The notes beneath the pieces are model-generated. The model ran no database searches, was not told the origin of the DNA, and saw nothing but the letters and a program-made list of their open reading frames with translations. DNA of 64,000 bases from Methylobacterium sp. CB376 (lineage in GTDB: Bacteria; Pseudomonadota; Alphaproteobacteria; Rhizobiales; Beijerinckiaceae), in contig NZ_CP121648.1 in the NCBI RefSeq assembly GCF_029714205.1, positions 6,574,501 to 6,638,500 of the forward strand, given 5' to 3'. Position 1 is the stretch's first letter. Each line of letters opens with the position of its first letter. The position numbers and the translations under genes were made by a program. This document shows positions 1-8,630 of the stretch, piece by piece.

Positions 1-1
1 C

Positions 2-427
2 CGGGCGGACCTCCGGGCGCTCGGCGCCCTGCAGGCGGCGGCCTACGCGCCCAACCGGGCGCTGCTCGGCGCCGAGCCGCTGCCGCTCCTCACGCCCCCC
101 GAGGCCGTGCTCGCCGCGCACGAGGTCTGGCTCCTGGAGGAGGGGGACGACCTCGCGGGCGCCCTCATCCTCGATCCGAGGCCCGACCACCTCCTGGTCT
201 GGAGCATCGCGGTGGCGCCGTCCCGCCAGGACCGGGGCCTCGGCGCCGGCCTGCTCGCGGCGGCCGAGGCCCGCGCGAAGCATCTCGACCTCTCCTGCCT
301 GCGCCTCTACACGGGAGAGAAGCTCGCGCGCGCGATCGGCTGGTACGCGCGGCACGGCTGGACGACGGAGCGGGTCGAGGCCCGCCCGGACCGCCGGCTG
401 GTGCACATGGTGAAACGCCTCGCGTGA
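2..427 (+). CDS. GNAT family N-acetyltransferase, 3' part (start outside window)
   Basis: The reading frame is open from the first bases, so the gene begins upstream; about 141 codons are visible. The C-terminal part carries the GNAT acetyl-CoA-binding pattern: a core beta strand (VWSIAVAP), then QDRGLGAGLL, the Q/RxxGxG/A pyrophosphate loop, and a late GWYARHGW segment typical of the fold's last helix and strand. An internal GTG at 107 gives only the last 106 residues and would lose the first strands, so it is not preferred. The acetylated substrate cannot be told. The stop lies 22 bp before the next gene on the same strand, so they may be cotranscribed. Confidence 0.8.
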   Translation, partial: RADLRALGALQAAAYAPNRALLGAEPLPLLTPPEAVLAAHEVWLLEEGDDLAGALILDPRPDHLLVWSIAVAPSRQDRGLGAGLLAAAEARAKHLDLSCLRLYTGEKLARAIGWYARHGWTTERVEARPDRRLVHMVKRLA

Positions 428-449
428 CGGGCGGCTGGGGAGGGAGCGC

Positions 450-1196
450 ATGGTGGGACGTCTTGCGGGCAGGAGCGCCGTGGTCACGGCGGCGGGGCAG
501 GGGATCGGCCGGGCGATCGCCGAGGCGTTCCTGGCGGAGGGCGCCCGCGTGCTCGCGACCGACCTCGACGCGGGCAAGCTCGAAGGGCTGAGCGGCGCCG
601 CGACGGCGTCCCTCGACGTGCGCTCGGACGAGGCGGTGGCGGCCTTCGCGCGGGGCGCCGGCCCGGTCGACATCCTGGTCAACGCGGCGGGCTTCGTCCA
701 TCACGGCACGATCCTCGACTGCACCGACGCGGAGTGGGACCTCGCCTTCGACCTCAACGTGCGCTCGATGCACCGGACCATCCGGACCTTCCTGCCCGGC
801 ATGCTGGAGCGCGGCCACGGCTCCATCGTCAACATCGCCTCGGCGGTCTCGACCCTCGCCACCGCGCCCAACCGCTACGTCTACGGCACCACCAAGGCGG
901 CGGTGATCGGCCTCACCATGGCGGTGGCCCGCGACTTCATCCGCCAGGGCGTGCGCGCCAACGCCATCTGCCCCGGCACGATCCAGTCGCCCTCCCTCGA
1001 CGAGCGGATCAAGGCGCTCGCCGCCCAGACCGGCACCAGCGAGGCCGAGGCCCGGCAGAGCTTCATCGACCGCCAACCGATGGGCCGCCTCGGCCGCGCC
1101 GAGGAGGTGGCCGCGCTCGCCGTCTACCTCGCCTCGGACGAATCCCGCTTCACCACCGGCCAGACCCACCTGGTCGATGGCGGCTTCGCGCTCTGA
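450..1196 (+). CDS. SDR family NAD(P)-dependent oxidoreductase
   Basis: A classical short-chain dehydrogenase of 248 residues. Visible features: the Rossmann glycine motif AAGQGIG at residues 14-20, NAAG at 78-81, a catalytic Ser near 131, YGTTK with Tyr145 and Lys149, and CPGTIQSPS near 173-181. The SPS-LDER segment and overall length resemble the 2-keto-3-deoxy-L-fuconate dehydrogenase / BDH2 (DHRS6) subgroup, which suggests a sugar-acid or hydroxy-acid substrate; this is inference. It sits 20 bp upstream of a DenD-type dehydrogenase on the same strand, consistent with a small carbohydrate-acid catabolic operon. A GGGAGCGC Shine-Dalgarno-like stretch precedes the ATG. Confidence 0.85.
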   Translation: MVGRLAGRSAVVTAAGQGIGRAIAEAFLAEGARVLATDLDAGKLEGLSGAATASLDVRSDEAVAAFARGAGPVDILVNAAGFVHHGTILDCTDAEWDLAFDLNVRSMHRTIRTFLPGMLERGHGSIVNIASAVSTLATAPNRYVYGTTKAAVIGLTMAVARDFIRQGVRANAICPGTIQSPSLDERIKALAAQTGTSEAEARQSFIDRQPMGRLGRAEEVAALAVYLASDESRFTTGQTHLVDGGFAL

Positions 1197-1216
1197 CCGG
1201 CACCGGGATCCCAGCC

Positions 1217-2197
1217 ATGCACATCCTGATCCTCGGCGCGGCCGGCATGGTCGGCCGCAAGCTCCTCGCCCGCCTCCTGCGCGACGGCCGGCTCGGGGCC
1301 GAGCCGATCACCCGGCTCACCCTGCACGACGTGGTGGCGCCCGAGGCGCCCGCCGCCCGCTTCCCGGTCGCGCTCTCGGCCTCGGACCTGTCGCTGCCCG
1401 GCGAGGCGGAGCGGCTGGTCGCCGGCCGCCCCGACGTCATCTTCCACCTCGCGGCGATCGTCTCGGGCGAGGCGGAGGCCGATTTCGACAAGGGCTACCG
1501 GATCAACCTGGACGGCACGCGGGCCCTCCTCGACGCGGTGCGGGCGATCGGGGACGGCTACCGCCCGCGCCTCGTCTTCACCTCCTCGATCGCGGTCTTC
1601 GGCGCGCCGATGCCCGACGTGATCGGCGACGAGTACCTGACCGCCCCGCTCACCAGCTACGGCACCCAGAAGGCGATCGGCGAGCTTCTCCTCTCGGACT
1701 ACACGCGGCGGGGCTTCCTCGACGGGGTCGGGATCCGGCTCCCCACGATCTGCGTGCGGCCGGGCAAGCCCAACAAGGCGGCCTCGGGCTTCTTCTCGGG
1801 CATCATCCGCGAGCCGCTCGCCGGGCAGGAGGCGGTGCTGCCGGTGCCCGACGGCGTGCGCCACTGGCACGCCTCGCCCCGCGCCGCGGTCGGCTTCCTC
1901 CTCCACGCCGCCACGATCGAGGGCGCGCGGCTGGGCGACCGCCGCAACCTGACCATGCCGGGCGTCGCCGTCACGGTGGCCGAGCAGATCGAGGCCCTGC
2001 GCCGCGTCGCCGGCGAGGCGGTGGTCGCGCGCATCCGCCGCGTCCCCGACCCGACGGTCGAGCGCATCGTGGCGGGCTGGCCGCGCGCCTTCGACCCCCG
2101 CCGGGCGCTGGACCTCGGCTTCACGGCGGAGCCGGATTTCGAGACGATCATCCGGGTGCATATCGAGGACGAGCTCGGCGGCAGGATCGCCGCCTGA
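1217..2197 (+). CDS. denD: D-erythronate dehydrogenase-like NAD-dependent epimerase/dehydratase family protein
   Basis: An extended SDR of 326 residues with the N-terminal NAD motif GAAGMVG (7-13), TSS at 122-124 and the YxxxK pair Tyr148/Lys152. The sequence (HLAAIVSGEAEADFD, RLPTICVRPGKPNKAASGFFS) fits the DenD family, which oxidises D-erythronate to 2-oxotetronate ahead of OtnI/OtnK-type enzymes; those partners are not in the window. The ATG at 1217 is chosen because the Rossmann fold begins immediately after it, although the frame is open far upstream through the preceding SDR gene. A dispersed hairpin repeat begins right after the stop codon and may act as the operon's 3' end. Confidence 0.8.
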   Translation: MHILILGAAGMVGRKLLARLLRDGRLGAEPITRLTLHDVVAPEAPAARFPVALSASDLSLPGEAERLVAGRPDVIFHLAAIVSGEAEADFDKGYRINLDGTRALLDAVRAIGDGYRPRLVFTSSIAVFGAPMPDVIGDEYLTAPLTSYGTQKAIGELLLSDYTRRGFLDGVGIRLPTICVRPGKPNKAASGFFSGIIREPLAGQEAVLPVPDGVRHWHASPRAAVGFLLHAATIEGARLGDRRNLTMPGVAVTVAEQIEALRRVAGEAVVARIRRVPDPTVERIVAGWPRAFDPRRALDLGFTAEPDFETIIRVHIEDELGGRIAA

Positions 2198-2198
2198 C

Positions 2199-2331
2199 CC
2201 GGGATCCGGTTGATCGAAGCGGGTCCCGGATCACCAGCCTGCGCGGCGCCTGTGCGCGGCGCCTGAGCGACGCCGACATCCGCATGGCCGAAATCGGAGA
2301 TGGCGAAGCCATCAACCGGATGGCGGATGAG
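2199..2331 (+). repeat. Dispersed intergenic hairpin element, copy A
   Basis: Copy of a repeat found at least four times in this window. It opens with a hairpin (10-bp arms 2199-2208 and 2220-2229 with one T/G wobble), passes through a conserved GCGCGGCGCCTGAGCG linker, and contains a second small hairpin GATGGC-GAA-GCCATC at 2299-2313, then ACCGGATGGCGGATGAG. It starts directly after the denD stop codon. The linker is partly duplicated in this copy. Confidence 0.8.
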
Positions 2332-2390
2332 GGCGGCCGCCGCGGGCGGGGCCGCCCGCGGGGTCTCCCGCCGCCCGGCAGGGGACCGGA

Positions 2391-3773
2391 TCAGGTCAGC
2401 TGGTTGCGCAGCAGGATCGACAGGCCGAAGGCGAGGGCGGCGCCCGCCTCGGTGACGGCGATCCACTGCAGCCGCCGCGGCTGCTCGGCCGATTGCGGCA
2501 GGCTCGGCTGCACCGCGACGGTGAAGAACTCGACCTGGCGGTCGGCGATCATCCGCGCCTGCTCGCGCGCGGCGATCATGCGGCCGTAGAAGGCCTGCGC
2601 GTTCTTGCGGTCGACCTCCAGCTGCTCGAAGCGCGTGAGGGCGTCGGACAGGACCCGCCGCTGGTTCGGATCCTGCGTCGTCGCCTCCCGCTCCAGGCCC
2701 GCGATCGTGGCGTCGAGCTGCGCGATCTGCGCCTTGAGATCCTGGACGCTGCGGGTGTCCTCCTTGAGGTCGCGCTGCAGCAGCGCGAGCCGCACGCCGA
2801 GCGCGATGCGCTGCTCGCGCACCTGCGCGACCATCTTGACGTTGATGCCGGCGGTCTTCTCGGCGTCGAGCACGCCGCCGCGGTTGCGCAGGTTGCGCAT
2901 CTCGACCTGGAGCCCGGTCAGGCGCTCCTCGGCGCGCGCGAGCGCGCGCTCGCTCTCGGCGAGCGCGTCCTCGCGGGCCTTGGCGGTGAGTTCGTTGATC
3001 CGCCGCTCGCTCTCGGCGAGGATCGCCCGGCTGATCGCCACCGCCTCCTCGGGGGCGAAGGCGTTCACCTTCACGGAGACGAGGCCGGCCCCCTCGACCG
3101 TGACCTGGACGCGGTCGCGCCAGTAGCGCACCAGCCTCTCGACCGGCTCCTCGGCGTCGAAGCGCGAGAACTCGTCGATGGAGTCGCGGGAGAAGATCGC
3201 GCGCAGGGGCAGCGCGCGCTCGACCGCCTCCACCATCGGCCGGCTGGTAATGTACTCGGCCGCGAGCGCGATGTCCTGGGCGATCATCTGGCCGATCACG
3301 CTCGCGAAAGCGTTGCCGCTGCCCCCGCTGCCCCCGCTGCCGCTCTCGCCGCGGCCCCCGGCCTCGGTCGCGCCCACGGCCGGGCGGATCGCGAACTGCG
3401 TCTCCGCCACGTAGCGGTCCGAGAGGTAGAACCCGAACACCCCGATCCCGGCGAGCGAGGGGAGCACGAACAGGGCCAGGAACAGGATCGGCGTGACGTA
3501 GTCGCGCCGCCGCTGGGCCCGCGCCTCGCGCAGCTGCTGGCGCGGATCGTTGTAGCGCGAGATGCGCGCCATCTGGCGCAGCGACTCGGAGATCAGCCGC
3601 GAGCGCTCGATCGGTTCGAGCGGCTGGCCGGTCGGGGGCGGGCGTCGGCCGTCATGACGAGGTCCGGTTCGGGGGCGGGGGAGAGGGCGGCGGCGGCGGC
3701 GCGAGAGTCCGGGCGGGCGCAGGATCCGCTCGGGAGCCCTGGCCGCCTCGGCCGAGATCCCCGCTTCCGCCAT
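2391..3773 (-). CDS. Capsule/exopolysaccharide export inner-membrane protein (KpsE/BexC/Wzz type)
   Basis: A 460-residue polysaccharide co-polymerase or export-type protein. It has a basic N-terminus, a transmembrane segment at about residues 93-117 (ILFLALFVLPSLAGIGVFGF), a periplasmic region rich in long coiled-coil helices (heptads through about 250-400) and a second transmembrane segment at the extreme C-terminus. These proteins sit in the inner membrane and link the ABC polysaccharide transporter to the outer-membrane channel. The ATG at 3773 has a GAGGGAG ribosome site 8 bases upstream. A GTG at 3863 would overlap the kinase stop (GTGA) and add 30 unconvincing residues. An ATG at 3654 lies in a neighbouring frame, one C short of matching. 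No other capsule genes are nearby. Confidence 0.7.
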   Translation of the reverse strand: MAEAGISAEAARAPERILRPPGLSRRRRRPLPRPRTGPRHDGRRPPPTGQPLEPIERSRLISESLRQMARISRYNDPRQQLREARAQRRRDYVTPILFLALFVLPSLAGIGVFGFYLSDRYVAETQFAIRPAVGATEAGGRGESGSGGSGGSGNAFASVIGQMIAQDIALAAEYITSRPMVEAVERALPLRAIFSRDSIDEFSRFDAEEPVERLVRYWRDRVQVTVEGAGLVSVKVNAFAPEEAVAISRAILAESERRINELTAKAREDALAESERALARAEERLTGLQVEMRNLRNRGGVLDAEKTAGINVKMVAQVREQRIALGVRLALLQRDLKEDTRSVQDLKAQIAQLDATIAGLEREATTQDPNQRRVLSDALTRFEQLEVDRKNAQAFYGRMIAAREQARMIADRQVEFFTVAVQPSLPQSAEQPRRLQWIAVTEAGAALAFGLSILLRNQLT

Positions 3774-3859
3774 GCGCCGCACTCCCTCGCGCCGAGCCGG
3801 CATCCCCCTCGGCCGCGAGCGCTCTAGGGCCACATCGCGACCAATTTGTGAGGGGGCGC

Positions 3860-5284
3860 TCACGCGGGGATCCGCACCGTCGCGCGCAGGCCCCCGAGGG
3901 GCGAATCGTGGAGCGCGATGTCGCCGCCATGGGCGCGGGCGATGTCGAGGGCGATGGCGAGGCCGAGCCCGGAGCCGCCCGCATCCTGGCGCGCGTCGTC
4001 GAGGCGCACGAAGGGCTTGAACACCTCCTCGCGCCGCTCCGGCGAGATCCCCGGCCCGTCGTCGTCGATCGAGACCGCGAGCCAGCGGCTCTCCTGGCGG
4101 GCGGTCAGCGCGATCGTCTCCCCGTAGCGCGCCGCATTGGCCGCGAGGTTGAACAGGCAGCGCCGGAAGGCGTCGGGCCGCACCGTCACGGTGGCGGGCC
4201 CCTCGAGCGTGACCTCGCTCACGTGGCCGCCCAGGCGCTCCACGTCGGTGCGCAGGTCCTCCAGCAGCGCCCGGATGTCGACGGGGGCGGCCTGCTCGCC
4301 CGAATCGCCCCGCGCGAAGGCGAGGTAGGCCTCCAGCATCCGGCTCATCTCGTCCACGTCGCGCAGGAGGTCCTCGATCTCCGGATTCTGCTCCAGCAGC
4401 GCCAGCGACAGGCGGAAGCGGGTCAGGATCGTGCGCAGGTCGTGGCTCACCCCGTTCAGCATCGCGGTGCGCTGCTCCATCGCCCGCTCGATGCGCCGCT
4501 TCATCTCGATGAAGGCGTGGCCGGCCTTGCGCACCTCGCGGGCGCCGCGGGGACGGAACTCGACGTCCCGGCCCTTGCCGAAGCTCTCGGCGACGTCGGC
4601 GAGCCGCAGGATCGGCCGGATCTGGTTGCGCAGGAACAGGATCGCCACCCCGAGCAGCACCAGCGAGGTCCCGCCCATCCAGAGCAGGAAGATGTGCGAG
4701 TTCGAGGCGTAGGCCTGGCTGCGCTTGGCGATCACCCGCATCACCCCGCCCGGGATCGCCACCCGGATCTCGATCAGGCTGGAGCGGCCGACCGTGTCGA
4801 TCCAGAACGGCCGCTTGATCTGGCGGCGGATCTCGTCCGAGAGGGCCTCGTCGAGGAGGGAGAAGAACGGCCGCGGGCCCGGCGCCGGGATCCTGGCCCC
4901 CTCCAGGATGTCGACGTCGAGCTTGAGGCGCTGCTCCGCGATGCGCTGCAGCGTCTCGGCATCCCGGTCCTGGGGGTAGCTCTCGTAGATGTCGATCAGC
5001 GCCGCGACGTCGGCCGTCACCGCCGCGGAGAGGCGCCGCGTCACCAGCTGCCAGTGCCGCTCCATGAAGGTGTAGGCGATCACCGATTGCAGCAGCACGA
5101 CCGGCGCGATGATGATGATCAGGGAGCGGGCGTAGAGGCCCTTGGGCAGCCGCTCGCCCAGCGCCCGGCCGAGGCGGCGCCAGAGCGCGGCCGGCGAGAG
5201 CTGTGCGGCCAGGGTCGGGCGGGCGGCTCCTTCCTCCGCGGCGCCCGCCTCCGCGGCGCCCGCGATCCCGCCGGGCAGCGCCAT
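3860..5284 (-). CDS. Sensor histidine kinase, EnvZ-like
   Basis: A membrane sensor kinase of 474 residues. Transmembrane helices at about 54-73 and 197-218 flank a periplasmic sensor of roughly 120 residues. A HAMP segment follows (219-272), then the dimerisation/phosphoacceptor box GVSHDLRT with His281, an N box (NLAANAARYGE), and ATP-binding boxes DDDGPGIS and GSGLGLAIALDIARAHGG. It lies immediately downstream of the response regulator on the same strand, so the two form a cognate two-component pair. It autophosphorylates on His281 and passes phosphate to the regulator. The signal is unknown; EnvZ-type kinases often sense osmotic or envelope state, but this is only family inference. Confidence 0.9.
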   Translation of the reverse strand: MALPGGIAGAAEAGAAEEGAARPTLAAQLSPAALWRRLGRALGERLPKGLYARSLIIIIAPVVLLQSVIAYTFMERHWQLVTRRLSAAVTADVAALIDIYESYPQDRDAETLQRIAEQRLKLDVDILEGARIPAPGPRPFFSLLDEALSDEIRRQIKRPFWIDTVGRSSLIEIRVAIPGGVMRVIAKRSQAYASNSHIFLLWMGGTSLVLLGVAILFLRNQIRPILRLADVAESFGKGRDVEFRPRGAREVRKAGHAFIEMKRRIERAMEQRTAMLNGVSHDLRTILTRFRLSLALLEQNPEIEDLLRDVDEMSRMLEAYLAFARGDSGEQAAPVDIRALLEDLRTDVERLGGHVSEVTLEGPATVTVRPDAFRRCLFNLAANAARYGETIALTARQESRWLAVSIDDDGPGISPERREEVFKPFVRLDDARQDAGGSGLGLAIALDIARAHGGDIALHDSPLGGLRATVRIPA

Positions 5285-6007
5285 CTAGTCGAGCACGAGC
5301 CGGTAGCCGATCCCCCGCACCGTCTGCAGGTAGCGGGGATTGGCCGGATCGTCCTCGAGCTTGCGGCGCAGGCGGTTCATCTGCACGTCGATGGTGCGCT
5401 CGTTGCCCGGCTCCGCCCCGCCGGTGAGCGCCTCGCGGGCGACGTTCCCGCCCTTGGCCAGGGCCAGGATGGTGAGGATCTCGCGCTCGCGCTCGCTCAC
5501 CCGGATCGGCTCCTCGTCGCGGGTGAGTTCCCCGCGCTCGACCCGGAACAGGAAGGGGCCGAAGCGCACCGCGTCGAGGGGCGCCGCCGCGCCGACCGGC
5601 CCGCTGCCCGCGCTGCGGCGCAGGATGTTGTTGAGCCGCAGGATCAGCTCGCGGGGCTCGAAGGGCTTGGGCAGGTAATCGTCCGCCCCGATCTCCAGCC
5701 CCGTCACCCGGTCGTTCGGGTTCGAGCGGGCGGTGAGCATCAGGATCGGCACCTGCGAGGTCTGCCGGATCTGGCGGGCGTAGTCGAAGCCGGTCTCGCC
5801 CGGCATCATCACGTCGAGGACGAGGGCGTCGAAGACGAGGTTCGCCCCCTTGGCGCGGGCCTCCGCGGCGCTCGCCGCGGCGGTCACCCGGTAGCCCTGC
5901 TCGTAGAGGAAGCGCGAGAGCAGGTCCCGCAGGCGCCGGTCGTCGTCGACGACGAGGATGTGGGGCGCGTGGTCGGGGAGATCCGCCCGGGCGGCGAGCG
6001 CCGTCAT
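5285..6007 (-). CDS. OmpR-type response regulator (PetR-like)
   Basis: A two-domain response regulator of 240 residues. The receiver domain has the acidic cluster DDD at 21-23, the phosphoacceptor Asp65 (LVLDVMMPG), the switch Thr in LMLTA, and Lys114 in LPKPFEP. The C-terminal winged helix (about 140-238) has the OmpR signature [18 protein letters not shown] ending [15 protein letters not shown]. It is encoded between a MarR regulator upstream and its histidine kinase downstream, with 4-bp spacing to the former. The MarR plus OmpR order matches the PetP-PetR pair described in Rhodobacter capsulatus, which supports orthology without proving the targets. Transcription should come from the promoter region upstream of the MarR gene. 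Confidence 0.9.
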   Translation of the reverse strand: MTALAARADLPDHAPHILVVDDDRRLRDLLSRFLYEQGYRVTAAASAAEARAKGANLVFDALVLDVMMPGETGFDYARQIRQTSQVPILMLTARSNPNDRVTGLEIGADDYLPKPFEPRELILRLNNILRRSAGSGPVGAAAPLDAVRFGPFLFRVERGELTRDEEPIRVSEREREILTILALAKGGNVAREALTGGAEPGNERTIDVQMNRLRRKLEDDPANPRYLQTVRGIGYRLVLD

Positions 6008-6011
6008 TCCC

Positions 6012-6692
6012 TCAGCCCTCCTCGGGCGCCGGCGCGGCGCCGAGTGCCGGCGCGGCGCCGAGTGCCGGCGCGGCGCCGAGTGCCGCCCCGGCGCCGGATC
6101 CCGCCCCGGCGCCGTCCGGCGCCGCCGCGATCAGGCGGCGCACCGCCGGGCGGTCGCCGGCATCGATCATTGCAAGGAGGAAGCGGCTCGCCGGGCCGCG
6201 GGCAGCCGGGCCGGCCTCGGCCAGGGCCCGCCGCACCCGCTCGCCCTGCAGGCGGGCGAGGTCCGCGGCCAGCCGATGCCCCTTGGGGGTGCAGGTCAGC
6301 AGCCGGTGGCGGCGGTCGCTCGTCCCGGCGCGCTGCGCGATGTAGCCCGACTCGATCAACTCCTTGAGCACCCGGTTGAGGCTCTGCTTGGTGATGCGCA
6401 GGATATCGAGGAGTTCGGCGATCGTGAGGCCGGGATTGCGCTCCACGAAGTGCAGCACCCGGTGGTGCGCCCGCCCGAAGCCGTATTCCGCCAGGATGCG
6501 GTCCGGATCGGAGACGAAGTCCCGATAGGCGAAGAACAGGAGTTCGATCAGGTCGTAGGCGTGGCCGACCTCCGGCAGGTCCTCGTTCGCCGGGTCCGGC
6601 GGGGCCTCGCCGGCCGGGTCGGCCGGCGCCGCGCGCGGCCCCTCCGCGGGGTTCGGCCGGGTTCGGGCAGCTCGGTTCGCCGTCCTGTCCAT
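6012..6692 (-). CDS. MarR family transcriptional regulator (PetP-like)
   Basis: A 226-residue MarR protein. The winged helix-turn-helix occupies about residues 65-140 ([23 protein letters not shown], then [17 protein letters not shown] and the wing [15 protein letters not shown]). The first 40 residues are Pro/Ala-rich. The last 25 are an in-frame 18-bp tandem repeat encoding GAAPAL three times (DNA at about 6026-6091). MarR proteins bind palindromes as dimers, often in their own promoters; a 7-7-7 palindrome lies 45 bp upstream of this start, so autoregulation is likely. It heads the MarR / response regulator / kinase operon and is divergent from the aminotransferase gene. Confidence 0.88.
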   Translation of the reverse strand: MDRTANRAARTRPNPAEGPRAAPADPAGEAPPDPANEDLPEVGHAYDLIELLFFAYRDFVSDPDRILAEYGFGRAHHRVLHFVERNPGLTIAELLDILRITKQSLNRVLKELIESGYIAQRAGTSDRRHRLLTCTPKGHRLAADLARLQGERVRRALAEAGPAARGPASRFLLAMIDAGDRPAVRRLIAAAPDGAGAGSGAGAALGAAPALGAAPALGAAPAPEEG

Positions 6693-6736
6693 GGTCTCAC
6701 CGCCCCGATCTCCGGGCCCCGCCCGGCCGTCCGATT

Positions 6737-6783
6737 TATGTCAGCCTTGTTGACATATCTCAGCCCCGTTGATACCCGTCAAC
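6737..6783. promoter_or_regulatory. Divergent promoter/operator between MarR gene and ilvE-type gene
   Basis: Two inverted repeats lie in tandem. TATGTCA (6737-6743) and TGACATA (6751-6757) are perfect 7-bp arms around a 7-bp spacer. GTTGA (6768-6772) and TCAAC (6779-6783) flank 6 bp. The first palindrome overlaps a plus-strand TTGACA (6750-6755), a good -35 match for the aminotransferase gene. Size and symmetry suit a MarR dimer. Binding by the adjacent MarR protein is inference. Confidence 0.5.
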
Positions 6784-6884
6784 CCCGCCGGCGCAACGAA
6801 CGAACGCCATTCGCGTCGCTGAAGCACGAAGATTGCGAGCCGGCCCGCCCTTCCGGACACGAACCGCAACCGAGGATCATCGTC

Positions 6885-7772
6885 ATGTCCGTCATCCCCT
6901 TCGACCAGCGTGAAGGCCACATCTGGTTCGACGGCCGCATGGTGCCGTGGGCGGACGCGAAGATTCACGTCCTCAGCCACGGGCTCCATTACGGCTCCTG
7001 CGTGTTCGAGGGCGAGCGCGCCTATGGCGGGCAGATCTTCAAGAGCACGGAGCATTCGCAGCGGCTGCGCCGCTCGGCCGAGCTCCTCGATTTCGAGATC
7101 CCGTTCTCCGTGGCCGAGATCGACGCCGCCAAGGCCCTCGTCCTGAAGGAGAGCGGTCTGCAGGACGCCTATCTGCGCCCGGTGGCGTGGCGCGGCTCGG
7201 AGATGATGGGCGTCTCGGCGCAGAACAACACCATCCACCTCGCCATCGCGGCCTGGGAATGGCCGAGCTACTTCGACCCGGCCACCAAGATGAAGGGCAT
7301 CCGCCTCGACCTCGCCGAGTACCGGCGTCCCGACCCGCGCACGGCGCCCTCCGCCTCGAAGGCGGCGGGCCTGTACATGATCTGCACGATCTCCAAGCAC
7401 CGGGCCGAGAAGAAGGGCTACGCCGACGCGCTGATGCTCGACTGGGAGGACAACGTCGCCGAGTGCACCGGCGCCAACGTCTTCTTCATCCGGGACGGCG
7501 CGATCCACACCCCGCTCGCCGACCGCTTCCTCAACGGCATCACCCGCCAGACGGTGATCGAGCTCGCCCGCCGCCGCGGCGTCGAGGTGATCGAGCGGCG
7601 CATCCGGCCCGAGGAGATGGCGGGCTTCTCGGAGTGCTTCATCACCGGCTCGGCCGCCGAGGTGACCCCGGTCTCCGAGATCGGCCCCTACCGGTTCCAC
7701 CCGGCGGCGCTCACCCGCGCCCTGATGGACGATTACACCGCCGAGGTGCAGCCCCGCGCCAAGGCGGCCTGA
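6885..7772 (+). CDS. ilvE: Branched-chain amino acid aminotransferase (class IV)
   Basis: A fold-type IV PLP aminotransferase of 295 residues that reversibly transfers the amino group of Leu, Ile or Val to 2-oxoglutarate in the cytoplasm. The catalytic lysine is Lys159 in SASKAAGLYM, the same position number as the E. coli IlvE lysine. The downstream ECTGANVFFIRDG and FITGSAAEVTPV segments are the family's cofactor and phosphate-loop motifs. The ATG at 6885 is chosen because it gives the standard N-terminus (IWFDGRMVPW) and follows CGAGGATC; the frame is open upstream but only antisense to the regulators. The shared upstream region with the MarR gene suggests coordinated control. Confidence 0.92.
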   Translation: MSVIPFDQREGHIWFDGRMVPWADAKIHVLSHGLHYGSCVFEGERAYGGQIFKSTEHSQRLRRSAELLDFEIPFSVAEIDAAKALVLKESGLQDAYLRPVAWRGSEMMGVSAQNNTIHLAIAAWEWPSYFDPATKMKGIRLDLAEYRRPDPRTAPSASKAAGLYMICTISKHRAEKKGYADALMLDWEDNVAECTGANVFFIRDGAIHTPLADRFLNGITRQTVIELARRRGVEVIERRIRPEEMAGFSECFITGSAAEVTPVSEIGPYRFHPAALTRALMDDYTAEVQPRAKAA

Positions 7773-7892
7773 CCCGCCCGGGAGACCTCTCCCGAGCACC
7801 GCGCCGCCGCATTCCCGCGGCGGCGTCCCCGGGCGCGGGATGTCGCGGCCGGGGACGGAACAGGGCGCCTCCTCCGCGCGTTCCCCCGACGA

Positions 7893-7907
7893 GAACAATA
7901 CGGGAAC
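7893..7907. promoter_or_regulatory. Possible LexA (SOS) box upstream of DUF3072 gene
   Basis: GAAC at 7893-7896 and 7904-7907 are separated by exactly 7 bases, matching the alphaproteobacterial LexA direct repeat (GTTC-N7-GTTC on the other strand). It lies 12 bp before the ATG and abuts the ribosome site. With eight fixed bases a chance match somewhere in the window is plausible, so support is positional only. Confidence 0.35.
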
Positions 7908-7919
7908 AGAGGAGCCGAC

Positions 7920-8240
7920 ATGACGGCCAAGACTCACGCGGCCAAATCCCACGCGGCGGAGACGCACGCGGCCAAGACCCACGCGGCCGAGACTCGCGCG
8001 GCCGAGACTCGCGCGGCGGAGAATCCGAAGACCGCGCCCGAGGCGGCGGAGCCCTCGAACCGGATCAAGGATCCGAAGGACTGGACGACCGGGCACGAGC
8101 CGATGACCGGCGCGCAGGCCTCCTACCTCAAGACCCTGTCGGAGCAGGCCGGGGACGGCGAGGCCTACGATCCCGATCTCGACAAGGCCGAGGCCTCGGA
8201 GCGGATCGACGCCCTGCGCAAGGCGACCGGCAAGGGCTGA
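7920..8240 (+). CDS. DUF3072 family protein with Ala/His-rich repeat N-terminus
   Basis: A 106-residue protein. The first 35 residues are an imperfect 15-bp, 5-residue repeat (THAAK, SHAAE, THAAK, THAAE, TRAAE, TRAAE). The rest matches the DUF3072 pattern: DPKDWTTGHEPMTGAQASYL, then LSEQAG and DLDKAEASERIDALRKATG. Function is unknown; many relatives are small soluble proteins of Actinobacteria and Hyphomicrobiales. AGAGGAG precedes the ATG. The repeat probably forms a charged helix, but no function should be read from it. A GAAC-N7-GAAC motif sits just upstream. Confidence 0.82.
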   Translation: MTAKTHAAKSHAAETHAAKTHAAETRAAETRAAENPKTAPEAAEPSNRIKDPKDWTTGHEPMTGAQASYLKTLSEQAGDGEAYDPDLDKAEASERIDALRKATGKG

Positions 8241-8403
8241 CCAGGGGCTGACCAGGAAGGTTGATCCGGGCAGGGCGGCCGACCAGGCCGGCCCTGACCC
8301 TGCGGAAGAGGCGTGGCGGGCGGCGCACTTTCGGGGGTTCTCTTAACCGATGATGAGGGAGTTCCGCCCTATCGTTGCACTGTGAGGTGGAGGGGGGCGT
8401 GTC

Positions 8404-8604
8404 GTGACCGGCAGATGGCTGCGTGCCAAAACCGTGCGACTGTTCCTGTGCGATTCCTCAGGGAGCACGGCGATCGAGTACGTGATGATCGCCGGTTTCA
8501 TCTTCCTGGCGCTGGTCGGGGGCTTGAGCCTGTACGGCAATCAGACCGGGAATCTCTACGCCAACTTCAGCAGCCAGGTGGTGAACGTGCTCTCGAAGCC
8601 GTGA
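8404..8604 (+). CDS. Flp family type IVb pilin
   Basis: A 66-residue prepilin. A basic leader of 20 residues ends in Gly20; processing before Ser21 would place a glutamate at +5 (STAIEYVMIAG), the Flp/Fap prepilin-peptidase signature, followed by a hydrophobic stretch to about residue 42 and a short polar tail. It starts with GTG at 8404, preceded by a strong GGAGGGGGG ribosome site. Flp pilins normally need TadV/CpaA, TadA and related proteins, none of which are in this window, so this is an orphan pilin gene here. The product would be exported and assembled at the cell surface. Confidence 0.85.
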   Translation: MTGRWLRAKTVRLFLCDSSGSTAIEYVMIAGFIFLALVGGLSLYGNQTGNLYANFSSQVVNVLSKP

Positions 8605-8630
8605 GCGCGCGGGCCCCGCCGACGCCGCTC

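Noticed and set aside
3848..6367. Plus-strand open frame of 839 codons
   Set aside because: It lies antisense to the histidine kinase, response regulator and MarR genes, all of which have clear motifs; its translation is His/Arg/Gly-rich without a fold.
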